Part shown: in pieces, positions 1 to 15,149 of the stretch | How the letters are laid out: each line of letters opens with the position of its first letter | Position numbering within the stretch: position 1 is the stretch's first letter | From: Chionis minor | Lineage: Eukaryota > Chordata > Aves > Charadriiformes > Chionididae | Assembly (NCBI GenBank): GCA_013398295.1 | Contig: VZSF01001069.1 | Coordinates: forward strand, 21,583 to 85,582 | DNA: 64,000 nucleotides | Direction: 5' to 3' | Program-made: the position numbers and the translations under genes | Notes under the pieces: generated by a model | What the model saw: the letters and a program-made list of their open reading frames with translations, nothing else | The model's database searches: none | What the model was told of the DNA's origin: nothing

Positions 1-3000
1 TCAAAGCACAAAATGAGAGCCAAGGGTATTCACCTCTGCATTCATGCCTATGGTCAGCAATGGATGTTCTTACAGAAATTAGTATCAAAGATACTTTTTA
101 GCTGGAAATTAGAGATATTGGAGTAAACACATAGTGGGTTCTCTTGTGGCTTGTACGCATATCCCTGAACACAGGCAGTGCAGAACTGCAACATCCCCAA
201 AGGAACGTTATAATGGCTTTTATATCAAGAAGCTACAGTACCTTTCAGACCTCCAAAATGCAGTAGGAAAGTGCTGTCTACCCATTTTCAGGATGTACAT
301 CATCCATACACCTGTCATACAGCCAAGATTCAAATAAATAGGTGTCAATTTCCTCTCTTTCAATACCATCAACCTGCTTTTCAACTGTGATACTTACCTG
401 GCAGCTCAGGCAGATTTTGATGTTCTTTCTCTGTCACCATTATCTAATGCATATAAAACATCCAGGAACTTTGGATTGGCACATTTGCTCAAGATGAAAA
501 CTGAGGTCCCTGTCTCAGTGTTCTTTTGTTTCTTCCCAGTATTCTTGCTTTAGTCATAAGCTGAACAATGTACTTGGTGTTACATGCTGGTTTTAGAGAA
601 ATAAATAACCTGTTTTGCCTGTTGCTAACATGAAAGTATTCAAGATACCCCATCTTGAAGAAATGTGGAAAACAATACGGTTCTTCCATTTAGCTATGAG
701 CAAGTTGAGGAAGGAACTTGATAAATCTGTGGCCTGCTCAAAAAGCGTGGGCAGAATTTGTATAAGGTTTGTTTATTATGTGTGTCCTAACAGTTCAGAT
801 AAGTATGGTACTTCCTCTTCTTTCACCACAAAAGTCACTTGAAAAAGGATCTCTTAAAACAAATGTTTCTAGAATCTTATTCTTAAACATAAAAAAGATG
901 TGGGTTTTTTTTTTTCCTTTGTGAAAGGGAAATTGAAAGATCACGGCATCCTCAAGGTTAGGACAGCTAAACCAGACTAATCCTCACACCAGTCCTATTG
1001 GCAACTCCTTCGGTAGTTTTGGCAGCCAAATGTGGAGCCAGCCAGCAGCACGAAGAAATCCAGCCAGGGAGACAGCTACAGTCCCATATATTGATGCTGG
1101 AAAAAACGCATTCCGGAGCTTGGCGTCTGTGCTCTGATGCTTGCCAAGCACACCCTAGGAGTGGCCACACATGTGCTGGCTTTCATAGCAGAGAAGCAGA
1201 GTGAAAAGAGGAGAGCTGTCTGAGCCACAGCGCCAGCAGTGGGGAACGCTCTGCCATAGTCTATTTCTTCTAGAAAATGGAAGATTTTCCTGAGAAGTCA
1301 AAGTGAGGGTGCACATATTTTGCCTAATATACAGAAGGAACATTACTTTTTATTTATATCCAGAAGTTTTATTTTCCATTCTGCTGAACTGTTCTGACCC
1401 ATTATCATAGGACACAATGTGTCTAGCTTCTCAGCTATCCCAAATCATTCACATGGAAATTAGATGGGATGGAAATATACCCCTGACAACCTGCAGTATT
1501 CAGACAGCATTCCAAATGCCTGTCTGGTGTCATTTAAGGGAATTTGACTTCCATTGACGTTTTTACCTATATATGCACTAAAGATTATCCCATTAGGTGA
1601 TGAGATTTTAAAAAGATAAGAACAGTTGTACTTGTTCAGGCTAAGGAAGGTTTCAGTGCTCGGCCTGAGAGTGGTATCCAACTAACACTGACCATAAGAT
1701 GGCGGCGTCTATCTGGTATTGTCCGTGGAAAATTCTTAGTGTATACTTTCTCTTTACTCGGTTCTGTACAACACTTAGGAACAGACATATGGTCCTCAGA
1801 TTAGAAGCCATAACAAGCTATTAGAAATTGAGAATTTCTGTCAGAAATTGAGAATGTATTGAAAAGACCAAATGACATAGTAACTGGTGATACTCAACAA
1901 CATCCGCTGAGGTCTCCCTGTAGAAGTGGCTGTACCAGATGAACTGGGAAAATATCCTGGACTAATCCAAATTAGTCTTTTTTTTAAGATTGGCCAGGAT
2001 CAGAGGCTGCACAATTATATAGCACTGTAGACATTCCAAGTAGTTATGATATTCGTAGAGCAGTTTAAAGAGGCTGTTGCAACGTTGATGATCCATCACA
2101 TGTTACTAAACTGTTGAAAACTAGCTCAGCTACTGAAACACCCATGATCACAAAGGCATAATGATGGCTCAGAGGCACAACTTTCATCTTCTTTAATGAT
2201 GTGTTGCACCTGTAAGAAACATCAGCTCTAACTGATTTTATCCAGTGTATTACGGTTACTTGTTTTCAAGCAACAGTGATGACAACTATCTTCTACCAAA
2301 AAAAGGAAAAGTGAGTTTGGAGCTTTTCAGAAATAAAAGGTTGGAAACCTTAGACTTCAGCATTATATGAGGATTGCATTAAACTACATCCCATGAAGGG
2401 TTAGACTGACTTTCTGTCATATATAAGGGATATACAAAGACTCATCACTGTAGTTAGTGATTGGCAGAAGTTCTGATGTCCATTTAAATCTAAAAAAAAG
2501 AATAATTATAAGGTCCATGTAATTGCAGAGAAATAGTTATACCAGACACTCAGAAAGACAGTCCATGAAATCTGTCCATTTCCTGGGGATGAATTTAGTG
2601 TTTGCATGAAGCTTATTGTTAGATATTTTATTGCTTCAATAAGCTTGAGTTTTTGTGAACACAGACTTCTCTTTTGTTCTGAAACATTACAAAGTGCTTT
2701 GTTAAGAATGCAGTCTCTGGCTCTCCTACTCTCTCTTGCAGTCAGAACTACAGACAAATCTCAGTGTGAACTTAATGTAGTATCTGCAGTTCCACCAAGA
2801 TGAGCTGAAAGTGTATTTTTGTGTCAACATTTCTATAGCACCAAAGTAAATACTCTTTTATTATCGCAAACAAAAGGCTCTGTTCATCTGGGAAAACTAA
2901 ATAATTCCAAGCATTTAACCCATTGTAATACATTCTTCCCAGATATCATTGCTATTAACCAAAAAGATACAGGCAAGCAACATTTCCCTTCAGTACTGAT

Positions 3001-3506
3001 TCAAGCACCTATAAATTTTGAGCATTATAAGAGACAGGAAAACAGTAAGGGAGCATACTTCAGGTACCTTTGGAAGTATATCCACTGAGAGGCAATACTG
3101 AAATGACTACTACCATAACAGGACAGTGTCAATGTACATGATCTTGCTGAATACATCCTCACATGAAATGTGAATCTGATTTGTTGGAAAACTATTTGGA
3201 AAATGCAAAAGTTGTTTATCTAGAGCGTGTGGCTTTCATTGACTTCAGCATGTATGACTGAGACAGCACCCAGTGTTTTATTGTTCCCATAAAGCCACAA
3301 GCCTCCCTAACTTGTCATACTCATAAATGACCCACATGTAAGTAATCACTCAAATCTCAATATCTAGGGATGGGCTTTCAAGTTGAGAACTGCATACAGT
3401 GTTAATTCTATAATATATATCAAAACACTACAGTAGTTATTTATCAAATTACTTTATGTACAACTTCAGGTGACTGCATTACAAATAGCATTGAGAACAT
3501 TTCAGT
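1..3506. other. No gene seen; AT-rich non-coding
   Basis: Short unrelated frames only, none with a recognisable motif. A slightly GC-richer patch at about 990-1260 has overlapping small frames on both strands but no splice or protein signal I trust. Confidence 0.6.
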
Positions 3507-3509
3507 TGA

Positions 3510-3806
3510 ACTGATTACCTCAGCAAAAAGCCCAAATTAATTTTTATTTCCCAAGATACTTCTACAAGACTAATCAAATTCTTGCTAATTCTTTTCAGTC
3601 GTGAAGAAAGCCTGAGACAATTGGTCCCTGACAACAGACATCAACTCACATTCATGGAATCTGGAGAATTTCTGGATGGAGGAAATATTAAATACAGACA
3701 TACTTCTATTTACTTTCCTCAGGCCAACAGGGAAACAGAACATTCTAGGCAAGTTGTGAAAGACGGTTGCAAATTGCTGACGTACAAGGAAAATCCAGAA
3801 GTTGGT
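3510..3806 (+). pseudogene. Fossil retroelement integrase core (Ty3/gypsy-like)
   Basis: An open frame of 99 codons lies between a TGA (3507-3509) and a TAG (3807-3809). Its translation resembles the gypsy-type integrase core: a TDYLSKKPKL segment, then LVPDNRHQL in place of the usual DNGPQF box, then FPQANRETEH in place of the PQxNGxxER box. The aspartate codon (3630-3632) and final glutamate codon (3738-3740) are separated by exactly 35 residues, as in the D-35-E catalytic arrangement. Two conserved glycines have become arginine. The stretch that should hold the first catalytic aspartate is not recognisable upstream. No LTRs, protease or RT are visible nearby. It could be an old retrotransposon, a Ginger-type DNA transposon or an exon of a domesticated integrase; broken fossil is likeliest. 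Confidence 0.6.
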
Positions 3807-3809
3807 TAG

Positions 3810-6800
3810 TTATTGTAGGTTAGTGTCAGAACTATGTAACAGTTAATTAGGTTTCCTTAAAAATATTGTATGAGGGATAGAAAGATCAATTAGAATATTC
3901 TGAAGTACTTTTAAAAAGTACATGGCTACAGTGACATCAAATATTTTTCTTGTTTGATAATGGCTATCATAAGCTGTAATTTGCATACAAAAAATAAAAA
4001 ATTGAGATTATATTTGAAGAGTGGGAACGGAATATCAGACAGCAATTTTCAAATTACCTGCTTATTGAAAAATGACTTTCAAATTGCTTTGATGCCTCTA
4101 TATATTCAGATGAAGCAGATGAATGTGACTTGGGTGTAAATAACACAGCAATAAAGGAATAAAATTATTTTAAAAGAAGGAGAAAAAGCATTGTGTTTTC
4201 TCCTTTGTTAAAGGTAGAGGAGAGAAATTAATAGCTAAAACCAGTCAGTTTCTATGATCTTACAAAGCTGAAGCTATTGTGGAGGGTCTTGTCTGCTGGC
4301 AGAAGGCAGGAGGTCTTAGATGTGCTTGTTCATCAACTTAGATCATCATCAAATTGTCTGCTTTTGAGTGACAGTATTAGTCTGTCTTGAGTGCTGTATT
4401 TTTTTGTGTGTTCTTCCAGATAGTCCTGGCAAACATCCGTTCTCCACACATACTCTCTGAAAATGCCTACCAGTGAAAATATGTTCTTGCTCTGTGGTTC
4501 CATTGTAAAACTATTTAGATTTCTCTATCCTGGATATACTTCTCATTAAATGGGTAGTCCAGTACTTGAAACTGCTAGAATACAGCAAATATGTTTTCAT
4601 CAACTTTTTACAAGGATAGAGTTGACATGTTTTCAATTACTTGAAAGCTTGAAGCTTTGTTTTATACTGTAAAAAGCAGATAAATGTTTTGATCATAGCA
4701 GCCAGTCATTTTCATAATCTGCCTGCTATTTTAGATTTGTGATGAGTAGCATTCATAGATACTAGTTAAGATGCAGAATAAGAGGCTATTCTTTATAGGA
4801 TAAAGGAACTGGTCACAGCAGAAGTGAGAGGTTTACAAGTAAGAACTGGCTCTAGTTTTAATGCTTTTGGTTTTTGCTTTGGCAGATCACCAAACTCTTT
4901 GAATCCAAAAATTTCATGGTAGCAGTAGGAATGAGAGACACATTTTCAATCCTATTTATTCTTAATAGGATCTATATGTGCTTTTTAATGCCACTGTACC
5001 TTATTAAAACAGTGAAGTGTACATAGTCTAGACATACTTTTAGAGTGTTACTGCTTTTTGGAGGTTGCTGAGCCTGTTTAGGTGTTTTAACAATGGGGTC
5101 TGGCATGGCACGTCTTACTAGAAAGTTGTGACAGATTATTGTGAGAGATGTCACATAAAAAATTTTGCCTTTAATTTTAAAATTCTCTTAAGAAGTAACT
5201 TAACTTCCCATAGGCTTTGATGACAACCTCAGCAATTAAAAAAAAAAAATTACCTGTGTTCTGCAGTTTCTGTAAATAACAGATTGCTTGTCTTCTGCCT
5301 TCAGGAGAATGTAAGTACATATGGAGCTGATAAGACCATTTAAATCCGAAACTAAGTAAATACAAATGATATCATGAAGGATATTAACACCTCTGTGCAG
5401 CTGCAGTCATGGTCAGTCACAATTTTAAACTTTGCTATGTGATTACAGGGTAATGTTATGGAAATTGATGGTTAGCAGATTATAATTTGACAGTCAGAGA
5501 ACAAAAGAAGATAAAGTAGGAATTATTTTAAACCTCAGTAACTTTATTTGGTTTGGAAGATTAAAAAATCTCTTTGGACTATGTTCACTACTAGCAGGGT
5601 TATGAAATAAATGGGATTTACCTTACACTTAGTGTAGTGCAATACTATTAATGTGCTTTACTAATTTGAAAATAATAGTTCCAATAATTCAAATTGTCTT
5701 GTTCTAACATGAAAAATGAAGCAAATGTCAAGCCCAGTTAATCTTTTGAGTTAAAATGATATGTGTGGTCCCTGTATGTCCCTCAGTATAAATTTGGCTG
5801 GCTGCATCATAGAACCACCAGAAATTTTGGCTTAGTTGAAGACTAAGACATTTAGGCTATGGGGGGTCGAAATACAAAGATATAGCTGTGGTGGTTTGCA
5901 TAGCCATGCCTCTATCAGGCACAAGTCAATGTTATCTGTATCTCATGGTCAAAAGAACTGCCAAAATCCATTAATTATTAAGGAAATTAGTTGTGTCCAC
6001 AGGGAAAGATTGCTTTTATTTTTATTCTTAGTATGAAATAATGGCTTAAATGTAAAATTAAATGGCACTGGGAAACATAGCCTCACTTCTCAAGTGAACC
6101 CTTCCAGAAATGTTTCTTGCAGCTGTCTGATAAATAAGGGGAGACCACAAAAACTGTAGTCTCTCTTTCTTTGTAATGAGGAAAATAGACATATTGTAAC
6201 TCTTCTTGTGTTGAATAACATGAGGCAAAACAGCTCCCATAAGACTATTTTGCTTTTCTCAATATATATTCTGGAAAGTTCCTAAGACTGAAACAATCTA
6301 ATATTTTAAGTAATTTTTATAAACCCAAAATGGTTATATAGCAAATATATCAGATAGATTCGATCTTCACTATTATGTCTCAGTTATGATAATTTACAGT
6401 TGCAGTAGCTGTTAGGCATGCAAGTCTGACATGAGAATCCTTTAGAAATTCAGCAGCCACCAGCAATTTTAATTTCATTTATTAACCATTACTACTAGTA
6501 ATAGGTTACTGGTTAAACACACAGTGATGGACAGGATAATTTGGTAACAAAAGATTTTTTGCTTCTCTTAACCTCCTATCACCTGTCCCTCAAATTTTGT
6601 TTATTCAGCATTTGCTTTCAGCCCTTCTCATATTCTAAATCACTGCATTTTTCCAGATGAATTTAAGCCTGCTAGCAATAATTTGTTCTTAGCTGCCTTT
6701 GGTAGATCACACAGACTGCTAGCAGAGTGCCAGCAAACAACAGAAAATAATTCCATGCACATATACAGTGAAGAAAGGGGATCTTTGCCAAAAAAAAATA

Positions 6801-9800
6801 TAGCATATGCTTGCTACATATTTTGGTGAAGGTTCCCCAAATGCAGTGTTCTGTGCAACAGAACAGTGTGCTTCAGGTAGATCAGAGTAACCCCAGAAGT
6901 GTCTGTTCCAGTTTTGGGGTATGCTCTAAGGCTGATTTAACGACGAGTGTGTCATTCTTTTTTAACTAAAATTCCTTTTTATTTTGGCACTAGTGATGGT
7001 GTTATTCTGCTTTCTAATAATTGTTTTATGAGGAGATAGTCAGTCTCTATGTGTTTATTAATGTAAAATTTAAATGACATAAAAGTATTAGCAAACAGAG
7101 CTTTCACAATTAATTCAAATCTCTTGTTCTATGCATGTAATAGATGATCCCTGCTTTTATCCCACAGTCCATGTGACACATGGAAAGGCTTCAGAAAATG
7201 TAAAGCACAAATGCAAAGCACACAGAATCATAAAAGAGCAATTAAATGTACTGATTGTCTAGCTGTCTTTAACATAAAAGTCTACTTATGTCTAATACAA
7301 ACCAACAAATTTAATAAGTTGCGAAGTATGTAATTTTCTTTCTAGAGCAAAACTGTTCTTTACCTAAGTAGTTGAATCAGAGCCAGCCTATCCTCTCTAA
7401 ATCAAAGCAGGCTAGTGCTATGGAAAATCTACCTATTTAAATCCTACAAGTTAGAAAATAAAAGGACTTAGTTTTTCTGTCCATCTTCCTGGCTAGTGGG
7501 TCTCTTCCTGAAGTTCAGTCTACATCTTCCCCTTTCAGTTGCATCCTGTTACTTACAGTTATGCCCCTATCTGTGGCACTAGTAATTCTGTGCTACTCTC
7601 GATTCACGATTCAGCTATTTACAGACTCTTCCCAAAGCTTCTGCTTAGTTAATACTTCATATCTTTTCTCACAAGTCAAGATTTAAGTTCTCAAGACATT
7701 TTTATCTTTGTTTTCCCCCTTTTATTTCCTAATGGCTTTCCTCCCATGTAGGTGTTAAACTGGTTTCATGATTCCAAGAGCAGTTATGGTAGCTATGTTG
7801 AGAAAAGATAAACCTGCTTGCTTTATGGTCTGCTGCCTTCATATGTGAGGACAAGCACATCCTTCGCATATTTGATTTTTTCTGTTCCAATACCTATCCA
7901 GCATAATTGTAAGGTTCGGCATCAGGGAAGTCACAAATGAATGAAGAAGTGCTTAGGAAAATAGAATGCTGGGCATGGAGAATAGGCCTAATAGAAAAAT
8001 AAGCGGTTAATCTAACAGAGTCTCTAATACTTACTCTTTGATAACTGTCCAAAACAAGGGCCTGAAAATGTTATCATCAGTGTGGCTGAAATCAAAGGAA
8101 CATAGTAGTAAGTCGTGCATTTAATAGTGCTTTTTTGCCTTCAGCGTGACAAACCATAGTGCATCCACTCCAAAGAATTCAACAGAAACACATGCATGGG
8201 ATTAAGCTGGCATATAATCACGTTTGCCTACTACGTAGCAACAATACAGCTAGTATTGAATATTGTTCTATATTTGTGAAAGCTGGCTAGGACTTTCAAA
8301 AACATCCAGCATTGGCTTCACTCTGTTGCTCTTTAAGTTAGGACAACTGCTCAAAAATCCATCCCACTGCATTCATTTATGTTTCAGTATTAGTGTAATA
8401 GTAATACAGTGGTCTTTTTGTAAAGCCAATGTGAAGCAGATGGCTAGCACTAAAATGAGGCCAATGTTAAAAACCCATCCCTAAATATCAATTCATTCCC
8501 ACTAAGAGATACCAAATGTATTAACACAACTTATTTTTAGATAATATGTTAAAGTGGGGCTAACATAAAGTGGCAAACAGGTACAGTTTCTTTTCTTTTT
8601 TGTCCAGGGCTAAAGATGGAACACAGTATTGCTGGTAGAGTTGTAGTGGCTTACAAGAGCAGAACAGCTACACCAACAGTTCATGTTCCAAGTACCACGT
8701 GTTAAGTGTTATTGAAGTTAGACAGAGTGCCAGACAGAAGAAAGTCAGACAACAGCTGTACAAGGTTTTTAAGGCCTCAACATGAAGTAAAGGTGACCTA
8801 ACAAAACGAAACCAAAACCAAAAACTCTTCAGTTAAAATAATCACAGAATCACGGGAGTTAGATCATCTTTTCCACTACTGCCTCAGTCTTTGCTCCGGT
8901 CTAGATCTAAATGACCCAAGCAAAAGAGTTTGCCTTAATAAACTATTCCACTAGTAGATTTGTCAGGAAATGTTGCTTGGTGTTTAGATTAAGTTCTGTT
9001 CTCAATGAATTTCATTACAGTTTCTGCAGATTCTTTCTTTCATTATTTACACCATTCAAGATCTTTCAGAGGAGTGTCGTAGTCTTGTCCTAGCCCTTTA
9101 GTTCATGGTTTCTCTAAGTCTATTCATACCTTCTATTCTAATCTTCTCCCAGTATGATTTGCACTTAGTAATTGACTTATCAAGGCATCACCCATCCAAC
9201 TTCTTGCTATGTTATTAAGAAAGTAGTAGCTATGCATAATTGTCAAGGAATAATATGTCTCACACCATAATATAGTGAGTTAACAGTCCTGCATGACAAG
9301 TTCCTAAAGCAGATCTGAGTGGATAACCCCTTTTAAAACCAGTTAAGATAGTATTTGTCATAGTGTGTATTCACATGGCTAAAATTAATCTAGTAGGGTT
9401 TTCAGCAAAATATTCTTCATAGTGCTTGATATCTCCATGGGGAGTGCATGGGTTGACTGCCTGATCTCTGCATACTGTAGATGTTACCTGCTCACCCTTG
9501 TGGTAGCAGGGGTTAGAAAAAGAGGTTGTAGTAGATAGAGCAACAGATCAATGGTACGTATCTAAAGAAAAAAAAATCTGTAAGAATTAATTTTTCAAGA
9601 TGTTTATGTAGTTCAATTTAATTGTATCGATTTTCTGATCAGTGATATACCAACACCTCGCAGTCAGCTTCTTATACACCTGAAAGTGACAGCCAAATGC
9701 TGAATTGCGTGCTTTTTCAATGAGGTTACTTTGGATTACTATCTATCTGCTGTGATTAGATAAGCAATGATGAACAATTATCACTCTGTGATGTGTGTTC

Positions 9801-12800
9801 AGGTGTGTTCATAGTGGTATACATCAAAATTTTAATACTCAATGAATAAATGTAGACCTTCTTTTAGTGTTGGCCCATCATTAAACTCACTTTGAAGTGA
9901 AATTTCAGAACTAGGTTTCTAAATTTTGAAGAGTTTATCAGGCACCTAATCACCACCTCCTCACAATGGCAATGATTTCGAGAAATCAATCTATATTTAA
10001 TACATTCACTTATATCCTTTCCACACTTTCCATGTAGGAAAATGGACTGCAAGCTAAATAGCTAACCTGTTGGAATCTCTCCCATTCTTACAATCTCTGC
10101 ACTCTTGTACAAACACTCTCTCTTTTTCTTTCACTCTGTAAAATTTAATTGTAACATATGTACTGCACAGTTGTATATTTAAAAAGAAGTCTGGTAACCC
10201 AAGCAAGGAAAATAAGGGCAGTGGTTTCTAAGCACCAATTACACTGACAGATTATTTTGAATACATTGTGGAAACAGAGAAAGCTTCACCTAATCCGATC
10301 AAAACCTTCACACTGGCTCAAGTATATCAGGGTTTCCATCTCCTCTGGAGCCATGTAACACAAATAATGACTTACTGATTTTTCTGTAGAGGCATGCCAT
10401 AAAGAAACTTGTTCATTTTAGCAGTAGTATGGCTACACTGTATTTTAACAAGCCCAGACTAAGAAAACTACATATAAGCCAGTCTTAACACAGAAGACTT
10501 CACAAAAATTTAATGATGGTGAAAATTCAAAAATTTCATAATTGACATTCCTGTCTAAGTTTAGAGAGGAGCCCAGAAGCTCACAGGGCTCACCATCCAT
10601 ATGCAAACTGATGCTTTACTGACAATGAGGGCTACAGATACAGGATATCCACATTAGCAGTGTTTCTAGTCCATTCTCTTACCTACCATGTTCCTGGAAA
10701 GCTAGTATGCTGATTTCTGCATAGTTATCAGATTTTTCTGTGGCAAGACTCAACATATGTCTGCTCTCAGATTTTTTATTTCTGAAAGAAATAATCTCTC
10801 TTAGGACAATTAAGTGTAACCGCTTCCTGAAACCTCAACTCATAAACCAAAAAGTCCACCATAATACTTGGCGAAGTATCACATTAGTTCTCATTTTCCC
10901 TAATAGAAAGAACTTCAACAAATGTATTTTAAAAATCTGGATTTTGAATTCTGTGAAATCTTTGCAAAATAAATGCAAATGTCCCAAAGTATTAATGAAA
11001 ATTTTTACTTTGTGATAAAATAATACCATATATATCAAAGGGAGAAACTTGATTCCTCCACTTACCTTTGTGAATTACTTGCTTTTGTAAGACATTATGA
11101 GATTTAGATTACATGGTTTTGTTGGGCTTTTTTAATTAGAGAATGGGCTTCTGTAGTTGAGACAACTTCAGGAAGTATAGTATCTTTTTCTATGTATGAA
11201 TACAGTGGTAACTGGTCAAATTTCAAATGAAGAAAAGAAAGAGAATATTAGGACTTTTAAACTTTAAATGTATAGGTTTCTAAACTATTAAACTATTTCC
11301 TTATGCACAGGTATTACAGAAAAATAAATGATTACTGCTCTACCAATCTGATCAACAGAGTATATGCAGTAATATAGTGTTTGGCTCTTCAATAAATAAT
11401 AATAAAAACTTCCAATTTTCCCAGATCTATTTTGAAGAGATTTTGTTATGAAGTCACAGACTTTATTTGCTTTGGTTTTGTTCAGATAGTAGGTATTTAT
11501 AACATTCATTCTGAGAGAGTACTACAGGATATATGAGGAAAAGATTTGGGTCTTTCATTCAATGCAAGACTTTTGGTAACACGTGTGGTGAAATATTTAT
11601 AAACCAACCATCATAAGAAATAAAACTCATAAGAAACAAATTCCGATTAATATTCTTGATAGGGCTTTTTTTGCTCCTTCTACACTGTGTGAAGTTGGGT
11701 CAAATATCACATGTGGGAAACAGAGGACACACGGTTGCCCAGGGCTTCTACTTGATTACTATCAGTACTCATACCTTTCAATACCTTCTTTAATTCTTAG
11801 GAAGGAGTGGAATATACATACATACAACCTGTGTCACCTTATTAGACTTTTTGACCATGAGTTGAAATTACTTTCAATTTCTCATTTTAGAGCTGTATGA
11901 AGGAGAATTGAACACAGTCAAACCATAAAACAAATAATAAGAAGACAGGATTAGATTTCTAAATAGATGAAAAAATCTTTTAAGACAGAAAATATTACTT
12001 TTCTCCAGTCAGCCATTTTTACTACTCCTGAATCCTGATAAGTGATCTTTTCTAAGTAAGTGGTATGGCTCTATGTTTTCATAAGATAATTCATACAATA
12101 TATACCACAGACCACTGTTACCCCTATTGCTTAATCCACTTTCAATAGAACTTGTAACAATAGGGCACAATGATAAGGTGAATGAGAGAAGACACATGTT
12201 TGGCTTTAAGTAGATACTTTTTCTTAAAGCATAAAGGACAGGAAAAAGCCATTGATATATTAGCCACTCATACTTTCATCACAGCTTCTGTGGTTTATCT
12301 GTTGAGGTCCAGTGACATTCACAGGTGCTGAGGAGACCTCATGCAGTTAAACTGCAGGAACATGAGGAATATGAATGAAGCTGGAACAAAAAGAATACTT
12401 CAACGGTTTCAGAGAGATGTAAACATTATCTGTGCCAGCAAATGCTGTCATGAAGTCAGAGAACTGCGTACTGTTCTTCCATTTCAATAAGAAAAAATTG
12501 TTGTGTTTCCTTTAACTATCCTTTCCTATACTAAATAAGAATACAAAGTATTTTTATTGACATCTTTAAGAAAACTTTAAACTTATTAGAAAAAAACTTT
12601 TAATTCTGCAAACTTTCCTACTTCTTACTGATCTATAGCACAAGAATTTTAGGCCTACTCAGGCAAACGGAGGTATAATGGCTGGTCCTAACCAGGAATG
12701 TTAGCATTTAAGTGGTATCAAAGAAACTCATAGCACTTTTTTTTTTTCCCCTTTACAGTGTAAAGATCCTATATTAATCATAATCTGCATTGTCTTTTCA

Positions 12801-15149
12801 AACACACCAAAGTCTTCACAATAAATTCCTCAAAATCAAATGCTACTGACATAAAAGTATATCCCAAGAGGAAGAATTAAAAGACATGACCCATACATAC
12901 TCCAGCCAACCTACACAATGTTAATTAGCACTGCTAGAGCTGTCAGTAGGTCAAAACAGTTAGTGGAACAGTTTGCCAAAGGGCCAGATGCTGCTGTTGG
13001 AAAGGTGCCAATAGCGCCGCATTGAAAAAGGAGTCAAGGAAGCAAAATAACGAAAAAAAGCTGCCTAGACCTTTGGTCCTGTCCAGAACTGTAATTTAAA
13101 TGATAACACTAGTTAGATAAAACAGGGTCATGGTTTTTGGATTCTGTGGATTTAAAGGATATTCCACATGGATTAAAAGATGGAGATCATATTCTCAGAA
13201 GTCTTTTTTTGTGTTTCTTTTTTTTCTTCTTTGTTCCACAAAGGTAGGGGAAAATGGGTAATTAAGTGGCTGCAACTTAGTTTCTCTGAGTATGGCAACA
13301 TATTCCCAGTTCTTGCGAAACAAACCTTGTCAAAGTTCTGAGTCAACGCATACTTCAGCAATGATATTAAGCTAAAGAAGCCACATTCAAGATCAAGAAA
13401 TTGTGCCTTGGAGTTCATTTTTACACAAAAAGGTTAAATCAAACACTGTTTGCTAAAAGCTCTGTTTCATTTGCCTCTCTGAGTAGTCCTGATGGATCTA
13501 TTTAAATATATTGAAAGGAAGTGGTGGATCTATTTAGTGATTATTTCAGGAAACAGGTTAGGGGAAAAAAAGAAAAGACAGCACTTAAGAAAACCCAAAA
13601 CAAAAGATGAAAACTTTCATTAAACATTATATTCCGTGGTACAAGGCAGAAATTTGAAATAATACTAGAAGTAAAGAAATGTTCCAATCAAATTCAGATA
13701 TTGCCGCTGCTCAAAATAGCTTTCAGGTGAAAAATTATTTATGTATTTAGGTAATGTAATGTATTTAGGTAATGTAAGCTCGGATGCAGTGATATCACAA
13801 AGGCTTACGCCAGATTCTCAGGGAGAATGAGGTTATGGCTGATCTGTAACTCTGAATGCTGGCAGGCTCTATTCGTGGGGCAGACAGCACCGAGTTCTGC
13901 CTCTGGTGGCATGCTGCACAGTGCCTTCTTACAGCATGCTGTCAGCATCCTCTGCTTCTGATCCGTAAAGACAAGGATTCTGGTAGGAAAGGAAAGCCAT
14001 GAAGCATAAATGATATAGTTTATATAGTGGACTATTTGAAAGAGCCTGGTTGCTACAATAAAATAGTGAGGGCCAGGTTCTCCCCGTTTGCTTCATAAGT
14101 GTGGAGCTTACGTGGCAACATCTCAGGTCTGTGGTCATCAACACCTGTTGTCCTTTCCCTCTTGTTTTTTGATGCTGCGTCCCCTCTCCTTGCTAAGAAC
14201 ATGTCCTACAAAACCTGCAGGGCAATCTCTGTCAGCTGTATTATCCGCTCCTATTCTGGTACTCTTGAGAATCTCAAGCGGAAGTGCTGGTGTGCCAGCA
14301 GATTGGCTTAAGAACTCGAAAAGGACTGTTTTCCTTTTGCAGCATTTGAATAACACAGGAAGTGGAAAATTTGGTAGTAAATATAGCCCAGCATATTGAT
14401 AGTTGCTTTCTGACCTTTTTGAAAGAGTATATGTATTTCTCAGGAGTTCTGGTTACTCACTTCCCAGACCAAGCTGTGTTTTGCTGACTGGTTCATGTTT
14501 CCTGTCCAGCCACAGACTCCATTCAGAAACTGGTGACATAACTGACTAACATCTCTTTCACAGGTAGGACAGCAATGTGAAGCCATCTCACAGAGCCTGC
14601 GGGGAGACAATTTATGCAAAAAAGCAGGCAGATGGCAATGTGTTCCTGTGCTCTCTGTTCTGCATATCCCTGTGCATACCCCACCATATCACTGGGTGCA
14701 ACAAAAATAGTACTCGTAACCATGATTTCAGATGAGGACATTAAAACGGAGAGGAGAAAGGTACAGGGTTGGAGAAGCTGAATGCATGGCATGTTTTGGG
14801 TGGGTGGCACACACTTTAGCATATTGCCAGAAGAGAGAGCTAATCTTGTGGAGAAGTGTAGAATGTATTGGACTGCACCATTTAAATAGGCCAATGGAAC
14901 AGGACTCCAGGAAAAAGAAAATTTTCAAAATTGCTTTTTCTAGTACAAGTTAGGATTGTCTGTTCTCTGGGTTTGACACCTCAATCAGCTCTCCTAATTT
15001 AGCACTGTACAGAAAAGGAAGCAAGGGAATAATCCCACTTCCTTGCTCTAGCTTTTTGCCAGAGTTCTTTTCCTTTGAAAGAACTCTTCTGAAACTTCTC
15101 TACTGCATCATCCTGACAAGGTTTCAAACTCTGTGCTTCTTCTTTTGAC
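3810..15149. other. No gene seen; AT-rich non-coding
   Basis: Consistent with intron or desert. A few bases near 8842-8870 (atcacagaatcacggg then atcatctttt) faintly recall a CR1 tail. The 13.8-14.9 kb stretch has more and longer small frames (up to 123 codons) on both strands, but none is recognisable. Confidence 0.6.
13741..13776 (+). repeat. Perfect 18-bp tandem duplication
   Basis: The unit atgtatttaggtaatgta occurs twice head to tail with no mismatch, so it is probably a recent slippage duplication. Confidence 0.9.

Noticed and set aside
8842..8880. CR1 tail remnant (atcacagaatcacggg)
   Set aside because: Only about 30 bases resemble the CR1 end; too short to call.
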